From contig CATNEN010000011.1 of assembly GCA_950097015.1 (NCBI GenBank), positions 1,116,001-1,180,000 on the forward strand: a DNA stretch of 64,000 nucleotides. Direction: 5' to 3'. This document shows, piece by piece, positions 22,603-33,423 of this stretch (its first letter is position 1; each line of letters opens with the position of its first letter). The DNA comes from Macrostomum hystrix. Its lineage: Eukaryota; Platyhelminthes; Macrostomidae. Under the pieces are notes generated by a model, which searched no databases, was not told the origin of the DNA, and saw only the letters and a program-made list of their open reading frames with translations. The translations under genes and the position numbers were made by a program.

Positions 22603-25600
22603 AAAACTTACTTTTTTGCCTTTCGCACCGCCTTTTCACTTTATTGTAGACCAGTCCACTTTGACAAAGGCATCTGCAAATTAGCCGCAGTCAATGTTAA
22701 TAAGATACAGGCTAGCAATCCAACGAATGCACTTTTGAAGGCGACTCGACTCACGTGATGTCGGAATCGCCGTCAGGAATGCAATCCGAACCGCCGCAGA
22801 TTCCCGGTATGCGACAGAAGTTCATTTCTAGAGTTGTGTAGTTGAGAAAATTACTCATTTTGTTGTTATCTATGAACTCGTTAAATAAATAAAAATAAAA
22901 AAAAATCCCTACACTCCATTTCCCAGATCCCCCTCCTAAACTCCCCTCTCCCCCATTTCCCCTTCCTAATCTCCCACTCTCCCATTCCTCAATCTTCCAC
23001 TCTCCCAATCCCCACTCCCCCATTACCGAATCTCCCACTCTCCCATTCCCTATTCTCCCACTCTTCCATTCCCCAATCTTCCACTATCCCATTCTTCAAT
23101 CTCCCACTCTCCCATTCCCCACTCCCCCATTACCGAATCTCCCACTCTCCCATTCCCTATTCTCCCACTCTTCCATTCCCCAATCTCCCACTCTCCCATT
23201 CCACACTCCCCCATTACCGAATCTCCCACTCTCCCATGCTCTGATCTCCCATTCTCCCATTCCCTATTCTCCCACTCTCCCATTCCCTAATCTCCATTCT
23301 CCCATTCCCCATATCCCGCACTCTCATTCGCCAAAATCCCATTTCCGAATATCTAAATCTCCCATTGCTCTCCTCCTTTTTGAGTAACTGACCCTTTCCA
23401 ATTCCTAATCCTCCGCTCCTCTCCAGCAGAATGCAACAAAATGATTTGAAATTCTGTAAAAAACATAATCGATAAAAAAATATGATCTTTCATTTTATAC
23501 TTATTTTTCACTTTCATTTCCGGTGTTACCAGAAAAACAAAGTTTCTTCTTTATGTTGTAGCTTTTAAACTAGAGTTTTGTGCAGGCATTTTGTCTATAT
23601 ACTGCTTTTAATCTACTATCATAAGAGCTATCACCTGGGCGCATCAGTTAATTTGTTTGTTATTAGTATCTAGAATCTGCACTTAACTTTATACAGGTAA
23701 TAATAGGGCGTACTAAAACTTACAAGTAAAATACTCCGAATTTTTTCTAGTCAAAATGCAAGCTTAGAATTCGTTGCTATGCATGACAGCGTGCAATTGT
23801 AATATAATTTGCTTTATACAGTGCTTTTGACAAGTTGGATGTTCGGTTTTAATTAAATCTGCTGAGTTTGGGTCCGTCAGTCAGGTAGTCTGTAAAAGTT
23901 TGTCGTTAATTTAGTTTTAAGACTAGACTCTCGTAGAAATTTCTTGTTAATAAGAACTCACTCAGATCTAAGATAATTTTACAGAACCTCACCCTGTCCC
24001 ACTTTCTGTCTCACTCCTGTCTCACTCTGTCTCACTCTCTGTCTCACTCTCTGTCTTACTCTGTCTCACTCCTGTCTCACTCTGTCTCACTCTCTGTCTC
24101 ACTCTGTCTGACTCTGTCTCGCTCTCTGTCTCACTCCTGTCTCACTCTGTCTCACTCCTGTCTCACTCTGTCTCACTCTCTGTCTCACTCCTGTCTCACT
24201 CTGTCTCACTCCTGTCTGACTCTGTCTCACTCTCTGTCTCACTCCTGTCTCACTCTGTCTCACTCTCTGTCTCACTCTGTCTGACTCTGTCTCACTCCTG
24301 TCTCACTCTGTCTCACTCTCTGTCTCACTCTCTGTCTCACTCTGTCTCACTCTGTCTCACTCTGTCTCACTCTGTCTCACTCCTGTCTCACTCTGTCTCA
24401 CTCTCTGTCTCACTCCTGTCTCACTCTGTCTCACTCTGTCTCACTCTGTCTCACTCCTGTCTCACTCTGTCTCACTCTCTGTCTCACTCTCTGTCTTACT
24501 CTGTCTCACTCCTGTCTCACTCTGTCTCATTCTCTGTCTCACTCTGTCTCACTCTGTCTCACTCCTGTCTCACTCTGTCTCACTCTCTGTCTCACTCCTG
24601 TCTCACTCTGTCTCATTCTCTGTCTCACTCTGTCTCACTCTGTCTCACTCCTGTCTCACTCTGTCTCACTCTCTGTCTCACTCTGTCTCACTCTGTCTCA
24701 CTCCTGTCTCACTCCTGTCTCACTCTGTCTCACTCCTGTCTCACTCTGTCTCACTCTGTCTCACTCTGTCTCACTCCTGTCTCACTCTGTCTCACTCTCT
24801 GTCTCACTCTCTGTCTTACTCTGTCTCACTCCTGTCTCACTCCTGTCTCACTCTGTCTCACTCTCTGTCTCACTCTGTCTCACTCTGTCTCACTCTCTGT
24901 CTGACTCTGTCTGACTCTGTCTCACTCTCTGTCTCACTCCTGTCTCACTCTGTCTCACTCTCTGTCTCACTCTGTCTGACTCTGTCTCACTCTCTGTCTG
25001 ACTCTGTCTGACTCTGTCTCACTCTCTGTCTCACTCCTGTCTCACTCTGTCTCACTCTCTGTCTCACTCTGTCTGACTCTGTCTCACTCTGTCTCACTCT
25101 GTCTCACTCTGTCTCACTCTGTCTCACTCTGTCTGACTCTGTCTCACTCTGTCTGACTCTGTCTCACTCTGTCTCACTCTGTCTGACTCTGTCTCACTCT
25201 GTCTGACTCTGTCTCACTCTCTGTCTCACTCTGTCTGACTCTGTCTCACTCTCTGTCTCACTCTGTCTCACTCTGTCTCACTCTGTCTCACTCTGTCTGA
25301 CTCTTTCTCACTCTGTCTCACTCTGTCTGACTCTGTCTCACTCTCTGTCTCCCTCTGTCTCACTCTGTCTCACTCTGTCTCACTCTCTGTCTCACTCTGT
25401 CTCACTCTGTCTCACTCTCTGTCTCACTGTCTGTCTCACTCATCATGTATTTGTTGAAAATGAATGTTACAATTTAAATGTGTCTTACAGCTGCGGTTTT
25501 CAACCCAAACCAATGACGCATTCTTCCTCACTAAATGCATTATTTTATTTGGCTCTGTCCAACGTACCAAGATTTCTTATTGTATGAAACTGTGGAATTT

Positions 25601-28600
25601 CGCAGGACAGTAAAATGAAATTTAGCTAAAATGGAAACGCGTACAGCATAGCAACTAAACTATACTCCGCCTTGTTAATTTTCATTGCGGGTCGCTTGTT
25701 GTTCAGGGCGTAGAAAATGCACAATCACACTGAGTTTACAACACTCAATTCGCAAATTAAGTGCCAATTAATTTGCTTGGAATTTGCAAGCAATAGAACA
25801 CATTGCTAAGGATTGAGGTCGTTCAGTTCAATGGGTTATTCTTACAGGATTCAGTATAAATTATGAAGCAATTACCGGACTGGAAATTTAATTTAAATAA
25901 CAGATCAATATCCCTTTAAAGCCAGTTCAACTCACTGACGCAGGCGCGACCTTCGCTGACTCGGCCGAAGCCGCATCCGCCGACGCCGCCGTTCGGGCAG
26001 GGCCGACAGTCGAAGCCCCAGGCCCGGCCGAAGCTGTTGCAGCACTCCTGGCGGCTGATGTACATGGAGGTGAGAAGCGCAGTGCAACTGCCGGACTGCG
26101 CGTTCGTGTAGCAGGGGCCCTTATCAACCACTGGAATGTTGAAGTTCTGCTACAAAACCTTCCCACTTCTTAATCCCGTAATAGGGATCTCATTTCTAAT
26201 TTCCCATTTCTAACTTCCCATATTTATAACATTTCTAACGTCCCATATTTATCCCATTTCTAACTTCCCATATTTATCCCATTTCTAACTTCCCATATTT
26301 ATCACATTTCTAACGTTCCATATTTATCCCATTTCTAACTTCCCATATTTATCACATTTCTAACGTTCCATATTTATCCCATTTCTAACGTTCCATATTT
26401 ATCACATTTCTAACGTTCCATATTTATCCCATTTCTAACGTTCCATATTTATCACATTTCTAACGTTCCATATTTATCCCATTTCTAACTTCCCATATTT
26501 ATCACATTTCTAGCGTTCCATATTTATCCCATTTCTAACGTTCCATATTTATCCCATTTCTAACGTTCCATATTTATCACATTTCTAACGTTCCATATTT
26601 ATCCCATTTCTAACGTTCCATATTTATCACATTTCTAACGTTCCATATTTATCCCATTTCTAACGTTCTATATTTATCCCCTCTCTAACGTTACATGTTT
26701 ATCCCATTTCTATAGGTTAATATATTTATCCTATTTCTGCCTGTTCATAGTTATCTCACTTCTAATCACTTCTATTTCTGATCCCAATCCCACACAGCTA
26801 ACGACATTCCAGATCAACTCACCGTCGCAGGCAGAACCGCTGAAGCCCTCCTCGCAGCTGCAGACACCGGTAGATAGACAGCGACCTTTGCCAGAGCAAG
26901 AATTCGGGCAAGTAGCTGAAACAAGCAGGAAGTCCAGTATGAGCCACAGTGGATTCCAATATGAGCCACAGTGGATTCCAGTATGAGTCACAGTGGATTC
27001 CAGTATGAGCCACAGTGGATTCCAATATGAGCCACAGTGGATTCCAATATGAGCCACAGTGGATTCCAAAATGAGCCACAATGGATTCCAAAATGAGCCA
27101 CAATGGATTCCAGTATGAGCCACAGTAGATTCCAGTATGAGCCACAGTGGATTCCACCATGAGCCACAGTGGATTCCAAAATGAGCCACAATGGATTCCA
27201 GTATGAGCCACAATGGATTCCAGTATGAGCCACAGTGGATTCCACCATGAGCCACAGTGGATTCCAAAATGAGCCACAATGGATTCCAGTATGAGCCACA
27301 ATGGATTCCAGTATGAGCCACAATGGATTCCAGTATGAGCCACAGTGGATTCCAGTATGAGCCACAATGGATTCCAGTATGAGCCACAATGGATTCCAAC
27401 ATGAGCCACAATGGATTCCAGTATGAGCCACAGTGGATTCCAGTATGAGCCACAATGGATTCCAGTATGAGCCACAATGGATTCCAGTATGAGCCACAAT
27501 GGATTCCAGTATGAGCCACAATGGATTCCAGTATGAGCCACAATGGATTCCAGTATGAGCCACAATGGATTCCAACATGAGCCACAATGGATTCCAGTAT
27601 GAGCCACAATGGATTCCAGTATGAGCCACAGTGGATTCTAGTATGAGCCACAGTGGATTCCAGTATGAGCCACAATGGATTCTAATATGAGCCACAATGG
27701 ATTCTCATATGAGCCACAATTGACAGTCATTCGACTCACCAAACTGGCAGGCGCTGCCGCTGAAGCCAGACGGGCATTGGCAGATGCCACCAGGCCCGCA
27801 GTGACCGCCATTCTCGCACGGCCTCGGGCACGCAGCTTGCGCCGCTGAAACGTTGGTGAAGACGGCCGCATTAGCCGTGGAAGACAATTGAACTGGAGCC
27901 AAAAATCCCACAAAAATCAACGCCAATCCAAGCAGTCTGATGATGAGCGCAGTAATTTTTGAATTTTCCCGGACAATCATTATGCGGGGCCTTCTTTTTT
28001 TAACTTCTTCAAAGGCGGTAACTCGAAACAGAATCAAGCTAAAAGAGTCACTTGTGTCGGCAACTTTCAAGCCATATTGGGCGAGCGTCTGATATTTATG
28101 CGCGTTTGGCTTTGTCATCGGAGGCTGCCAGGACAGCAACCCCAACCTCCGCAGACTGCATCCCACTTCCGTCAATTTGGAGAAAGTGTGAGAGAAAGAG
28201 AGAGCAAAGTGACGAAAATCACATCGCTACCCTGACTATTTGAGGCTTAGATGATTAATTATAGTCCTTACTTATCTGACTGTCTAAACGGGAAATCTAA
28301 TTATTCGAGAGTCTGTCAAAGTGATTTTTGGTTTATTTTTTTTCTATTCCTTATATAGATTGCACCGCCATTGCCTTAACTAATATACTATTTGTTTGTC
28401 TTTGCATCTGATGATGGACCTTTCTAGGATCTGACCTTTGACTATTTCGTTAGATAACTAAACTATAGTCTGATGTTTATTGATGTTTACAGCCAGTGCC
28501 ACCACTACTATAATATTTATTTATTAAGTGCAGCCACAGATATTAATCAGCTGTTCAGTCCATGGACTGGGGGTGACACCACAACCACCCTTAATTAAGT

Positions 28601-31034
28601 TAATTACCCCAGCTGACCCATTTAACAGCTGGAGGAATTTAGCATTTAGCACTTGGTGACCGCGCGGTGGGGATGGATAGCACGTGCTTGGGAGAATGCG
28701 GTGGTCTCCTAGTCCATGGACTGAAACGTTGTGCATACACTTTGAAAGCGCTGCGCAATAGCTACGGCTGTGTACATCTGACCCAACCTGGCTAGATGTG
28801 ACTTGAAACACATCTGGGCATTGTCGATTTCTAAATTATAATTCGATACAAACAAACAATGTACCTGCGCCACCAGAACTCCAGCCTCCACCATCCTGAC
28901 CGCCGCCGCTTCCGCCTCCGCCGAAGCCGCAGCTGTATTGCACAACGCCATCAGGACAGTAGCACAAGTTGGGCCCAACACAATGACCATCCGAACCACA
29001 GCCACTGTCGCACACGGCTGAAACAAAATGATACGGCTCGTAAGTGTCGTTAATTCTAAGAAAATAGATTTTTAAATCCCCCGAAAAAAAGTTTTTGGTG
29101 TTAAATAAAAGGCGGTAAATTTTTCCCCGTCGTGAAATTGAACGATGTTTTTAGCGTTTCTAGGGCTGACTTTTTAACAACGGCTTTACCGTTACGCACC
29201 CGATTTCTTCAGTCACAAAACTGCATTGGAATGCTTAACAAATCCTCCGCAATTTGTTGCCGCGTGCCTCTAGAAGTTCCCCTCCCACACAAGCACTCCA
29301 TCAGTCTTCTGGGCCAAGAACAGAAGAGAAAACTAAAAATGGATTGTAAGGCTTATCGGGGAATAATTTGAAAGAAAATTTGGACGCAAGAAATAAATGA
29401 CCGCCAAAACCCACCCTGGTCCAGTCCGACGGGCAGCCATTAACTCTGGTGCAAAAAATCCCAAGCGAACCAGGTCTTGGCTGCACTTATAAAATAGGAC
29501 TTTTTCATAAGACAAGGGAGGATATGCAAATAATAGAGTAAAATTTTATTTTCCTGCAAAAAATATTTCCATTTCATTTCCGACGGTCTAGAAGTAACCC
29601 GAAACGATGTAGTGAGGCAGTGAATCGTGGCGAAAAGCGTTGATTAATGAAGGTGTCTGGACTTATAGTCAAGCAGTTGTGCATATTATCGTTTGGCTCA
29701 GCATTGCCAGACACTTCAAAGAAGTGAGCCATTGTATCGAGTTTTAATTCAGATACGCTTCTAATTATGGATTTTCAGGCCGCTCGGGTCTGCAGAAATT
29801 GCAGTTTGACTGCTATTTTGCCCACAAATACGAGCGCGTAGTAACCACATCACTAAACAGGGGTTCTCTCAGTTTGGTTCCTGTGCAAACAGCCCAACAC
29901 TACCAACAGTTCGTGGACAAACAGACGTTGAGAACAATTTTTGTAACTAAAATAGGAGTAAAACACAGAGTTCTCTCTAACTTTTTTTTCGATTCCTGGA
30001 ATGAAAAAAATGAACCCGGCTGTTCCGATATGCAAACATTTCATGCACGCAAAACACAAAAAATCTAAAGTTTGACAATTTAAACTGTAGCAGATGGGTA
30101 TGAAGAGACAGGCGTGGTTTATAATGTATAGCCCTGCTTTCCAAATATACCCTGGCCACCCACGCACGCAGCTGGGAAAGTTAGTATGATAGACTAGCAA
30201 AGTGATCCCCCTAAGTGCATTTGTGTCGGATAACAGGCAAATTGCGCAGCAGAATTTCAATGGGCGGAGCAGTGCATCGATTTTAATTGAATCAAGTGAG
30301 CCCTATAATTACAAACAGATCTAATATGAAATTATTTGCAGTCATTTAATTAGGTTCCATTGACTCACGAATTGAGCACTTGTTTGCCGCGTCTCTTCTC
30401 CAGCCGGGGCAACAATCTGTCCGGGACCCGATCACGCACATGTTGTCCCCGATGCTGCGTTGATGAGAAGTTAATAATAATAATTATAAGTTTGGGTGCT
30501 GAGTGCCAGAGCGGTTAGCGCGTTTGTCTCTAGCAAATTCCGATTCCGCGGCGAGGCCATATTCATTTGGGGCGCAGCTGTGGAGAGAAGGCTTGGGAAC
30601 TTGTCGTGCAATTTACGTCATTAGGGGCCAACCTCCATGGCACAGTGAGAGTGCACACTGCCTGACGATGAGAAAGTCAGGGCAGATGAGCATACGCTAG
30701 GCATGTGATCGTATGCTTGCGTAACGGTATCTGTGTGCGTGTGTGGGTCTAGCTGTGGCGCTGGCTGTGGGTCTAGTGTCACCAAATGATGTTCCAGTGC
30801 CCAAAGCTCTCCTGCAAAAATAATAATAATTAATGATTGCTTAAGGTAATTTTTTTGTTGGCTCTATACAACTTATCAAGTGGATATGCATAAACAATAG
30901 ATAGACAGAGATTAATATATTTTTTAATTCTGTTGCGATACTCACCTATACGCATCGGAGTTCAGCAATTGCATAGAGACAACGATTATGATCGCGAAAA
31001 CACCGATCGGTGGACGTTTTCGAGCTGCTAACAT
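18057..31034 (-). CDS. FBN: Short fibrillin-like extracellular matrix protein
   Basis: Fourteen exons: 31034-30946, 30454-30369, 29017-28865, 27844-27740, 26915-26823, 26130-25936, 22827-22755, 22673-22612, 21834-21709, 21505-20804, 20126-19476, 19008-18631, 18526-18398, 18313-18057. They sum to 3099 nt (1032 aa plus stop), with mostly phase-1 junctions. Domain order: signal peptide (1-28); fibrillin unique N-terminal motif (CCPGW, about 30-58); EGF1 and a Gly-rich linker (59-109); EGF2 (110-144); EGF3 (145-175); TB/hybrid domain with ECCNSFGRAWG (176-240); then about twelve EGF/cbEGF modules, some with Pro/Thr-rich spacers (about 425-545) and a Gly/Ser-rich segment (about 785-830). This N-terminal order is that of fibrillins and LTBPs. 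It probably builds secreted microfibrils. Oddities: only one TB domain, about a third of the usual length, and no furin/C-terminal propeptide. The last cbEGF runs into a Cys-rich tail ending at 18057. Confidence 0.88.
19165..19455 (+). mobile_element. SINE B copy, plus orientation
   Basis: tRNA-derived SINE. Head: TAGCCAAGTAGTTAGAGAG (box A) and GGTTTTCGATTCCCGACTCC (box B). Body: CACCCAGCTGTTAAATGGGT, then CCCCAGTCCATGGACTAAAC, ending GGGGCAGGTGTAATCAATT and an ATT tail. It occupies most of the fibrillin intron between exons 19008-18631 and 20126-19476, ending about 20 nt from the donor. Confidence 0.85.
20253..20520 (-). mobile_element. SINE B copy, minus orientation
   Basis: Reverse-oriented copy of the same family: GTCCATGGACTGGGGGGACG, ACCCATTTAACAGCTGGGTG and TCGGGAATCGAACCCCCAAC, with the tRNA-like head at its right end. 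It lies in the fibrillin intron 20127-20803, on the other side of exon 20126-19476 from the plus-oriented copy. Confidence 0.85.
22425..22597 (+). repeat. GATA microsatellite
   Basis: ATAG tetranucleotide array with ATAC interruptions, about 43 units, in a fibrillin-like intron immediately downstream (minus strand) of the 62-nt mini-exon. Confidence 0.97.
22612..22673 (-). CDS. FBN: Fibrillin-like 62-nt mini-exon completing a split EGF
   Basis: The exon at 22827-22755 ends in the middle of an EGF module (…DGDSDIT, phase 2). This mini-exon, after acceptor ATTTGCAG and before donor GTAAG, adds TCLCQSGLVYNKVKRRC, the missing CxC…C half, and restores phase for the next cbEGF exon. It sits against the GATA array at 22425-22595. 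Confidence 0.8.
22915..23385 (+). repeat. Minisatellite, CT-rich 15-20-bp unit
   Basis: Degenerate series of CTCCCACTCTCCCATTCCC units in the large fibrillin-like intron 22828-25935. Longer blocks of about 75 bp repeat. Confidence 0.9.
23990..25445 (+). repeat. Minisatellite, 11-15-bp CT-rich unit, about 1.45 kb
   Basis: Tandem TGTCTCACTC/TCTGTCTCACT/CCTGTCTCACT units covering about half of the fibrillin-like intron 22828-25935. The plus strand is almost purely pyrimidine apart from G and A in GTCTCA. The remaining intron sequence, 23390-23985 and 25450-25930, shows nothing recognisable. Confidence 0.97.
26165..26720 (+). repeat. Minisatellite, about 24-bp unit
   Basis: About 22 copies of ATTTATCCCATTTCTAACGT with alternating CCCATTT/CACATTT variants. 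It fills most of the fibrillin-like intron between the TB-domain exon and EGF3. Confidence 0.95.
26935..27722 (+). repeat. Minisatellite, 22-bp unit filling an intron
   Basis: About 36 copies of GAGCCACAATGGATTCCAGT+AT. The fibrillin-like intron runs 26916-27739, so only about 20 nt at each splice site are not array. Open frames through it are a consequence of the repeat and not genes. Confidence 0.97.
28505..28795. mobile_element. Two SINE B fragments in opposite orientation
   Basis: At 28545-28635 there is a minus-oriented body (GTTCAGTCCATGGACTGGGG, CCCATTTAACAGCTGG). At 28690-28790 there is a plus-oriented body (TAGTCCATGGACTGAAACG, then CTGACCCAACCTGG). Both are partial and diverged. 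They lie in the fibrillin-like intron 27845-28864. Confidence 0.65.
29018..30368 (-). other. Fibrillin-like intron 2, nothing recognised
   Basis: About 1.35 kb between the first EGF exon and the fibrillin N-terminal motif exon. I see no array, SINE or conserved reading frame in it. Confidence 0.6.
30494..30832 (+). mobile_element. SINE A copy, near full length
   Basis: tRNA-derived SINE. Head GCCAGAGCGGTTAGCGCG and CCGATTCCGCGGCGAGGCC; body GGCACAGTGAGAGTGCACAC, GACGATGAGAAAGTCAGGGC; tail AAAATAATAATAATTAATG. It lies in the first fibrillin-like intron (30455-30945). Related copies or fragments are at 13855-13940 (-), 36960-37087 (+), 51465-51690 (+), 59015-59200 (-) and 60925-61265 (+). Confidence 0.8.
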
Positions 31035-33423
31035 TTCTAGTCTGAACAGTAGTGCCAGAATATTAGCGAGACCACACTGATTGCTGATGGTGAAAAAGTG
31101 TTCTCTCGTTCTGGTTCTTCTATTTGGAAAAGAGCTTTCACTTTTCTTATTCGTCCGAATTGAGCCTTCGCTGAGGCAGCGTCCGCCTTGGGCCGGAAAA
31201 TTTGATTCACAGCGGGGATACAAAGATTAGTCTCGGCCTAATCTTGTTTCTTTAAATGAGAAGCAGCTCAAGGACCTGCGCAGTTGTTCGGTGGGGATCG
31301 AAGTAAGTTCTTTTTCAACGAAATTTAGACGCTTAAAAATGCCTGGAATGCAGCAGCAGTATAGTGGTGCAGTACCAACTAAAAAGCTATAAGAGACACT
31401 CAAGAGCAATAAACCAAGCCCTAAAGTGGTCTAGATTCCCTTGGCCAAAGCAGCTAGGTATTGTTGTGCATACACACTCTCTCCTAGATGAAGCTCGGCT
31501 GCCAACAAAGTGTCCTCAAAGACACATTCCTTTGCTCAAGTTTTGGCTATGGGGGGGAGGTTAGGCTAAAAAAAGTTTTTTTCCAAAGCCAGCGGAGAAA
31601 CTGTCCGAGTACGCCAGGAAACCAGCTCAGCCTGGCCTGGAGAAGAATGCTGAGTTCGTGGGAATGGCAGCAAGGCCAGGTATTAAATAAGCTCTGCGCG
31701 TGTGTGGCTCACTTGCTCACAGAACCACCGTCTGAGCTGCCAGAGTAGATATTGTTTGTTGCTCGGAAAGTGAGCATAAGAGCGTGTCGATGTATAATTA
31801 GGAATTTGCTTTTCTATATGTTTATGGCTGTTACGGCTGCGCAGTCCTAAAACAGAATGCTCAAGCAGTGACTCAGGGTTTTACCATCGGAGTTTTTCTC
31901 TTTTTCTTCTTCTTTCGTTTCTTTCTCGTCTGTCGCTTACCTTGTTTGGCCAATTTACTAAAAACGAATCGACGCGTTCGAAGATGTGGCGTTGCAAGTC
32001 AAAACTGACCAATAGCGGTCAGTTGCAAACAGTGTACAGTCCAATTTATCTTCTTTTTACACTCAGCAGACCAAGCATTTAAAAATAGCGCATGACACGG
32101 ACGATAGCCTATTTTAGTATTTCACAAATATTTTTGTAAAATAATTAATTGTTTGAAACGCATTTACTGTTGGGCCATAAATTATACTGCATGCAGCTTT
32201 ACGAGTACATTTTGCTACCTTTCACTAGACTGGAATGTCAGTAAATTCTTTAAGAGAGATGCCAACACTTCATATAGAGCGAAATAAGTAACATTTTGTC
32301 CTTAAGATCGTATAAAAATGTACACAGTTTGTATGTGAAGTATATTAAACAAAGCCTGATACCTTTGAATAATGATATTTGACTAAATTCAGCGCAAAAT
32401 TTGTGTTGAGGCAATCCTGATCAACTGATCACACTCTAGACAGTATTACATTTGTCGAGAATTTTTCACCGTCAAACTTCTCTGCAGTCGTGGCTTGTCT
32501 CGCAGGCTCTGCCAATTAAGGAACTAATTCGACATAATAATAATTAATAATAATAATTGATTACACCTGCCCCAATTGGGTCAGATGTGCAGCCGACAGC
32601 ACAGCCGCAGCTAATGCGCGGCGCATCTGAAGGCTGCGTACAGCTGTTCAGTCCATGGACTGGGGGGACGCCACACCCACCTTCAATTATCCCAGCTGAT
32701 GCTGGTACCCATTTAACAGCTGGGTGAACTGAAGCAATGCAGAGTTAAGTGTCTTGCTAAAAGACACAAATTGTTCAGGGTAGTCGGGAATCGAACCCCC
32801 GACCTTCGAGTCGTGAGTCCGACGCCCTAACCAATAGGCTACAACCTCTCAGAGGATTCTTAACTCAGAGAATTAATTCGACAACAACCCTTGAACTTTC
32901 TAGAAAAAGTCAATACGATGACGCATTCATTCATAGAATCATATATAGACTACTGAGGTGCATTTATATGATTCAATCAGTGTTAAAGCTTTTAACTCGT
33001 TAACGAGAGCTGTCCTGAGTTCAAATCTCAACGAAAGGGGGCGCATTTCCATTTTTAATTGTACCAACAATAGCTGGATTAGATACGAGTATTTGAGTGG
33101 GTTTGGCGGCTGTAAGAAAAGGCTTTAAATATGGCCCAACTAGGTCTTAATATAATTTTAATATTAAGCTGGGCTACTTTAAGTAGCAAAATGTTGAAAG
33201 AGAAAGCGTTTTTTGAGCATCAGAAAGAAAATTTCTCTCAAGCAAAAATCTCATCGCAAATTTCATGAAAAAAAATTGACATTTGATTTATTTTATTTTA
33301 TTTCATTTTCAACGCACCTTAAAGTTTGTTTATTGTAAGTATGATTATATTCATTATATTCAAGGACGAAAATTGTGAAAAAAAACAGTGATTATCTTAA
33401 ATACCCACGTCGTCTTCCTTCTG
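31035..33423. other. Spacer between fibrillin-like gene and the 249-aa gene
   Basis: Probably contains the promoter of the minus-strand fibrillin-like gene, but no core element is clear. At 31490-31745 there are short open stretches without motifs. At 32555-32850 there is a SINE B copy. At 32990-33050 there is a tRNA-like relic (GAGTTCAAATCTCAACG). Nothing else is recognised. Confidence 0.5.
32555..32850 (-). mobile_element. SINE B copy, minus orientation, near full length
   Basis: Starts at the left with the ATT tail and CCTGCCCCAATTGGGTCAG, then CTGTTCAGTCCATGGACTGG, ACCCATTTAACAGCTGGGTG, and the tRNA-like head GGGAATCGAACCCCCGACCT…ACCAATAGGCTACAACC. It is the most complete member in the window and a good reference for the family. 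Confidence 0.88.

Noticed and set aside
26731..27695. Three long minus frames with a His/Cys/Trp-rich repeat
   Set aside because: They come from a 22-bp intronic array in three registers. Only the short ends overlap the true fibrillin-like exon 26915-26823.
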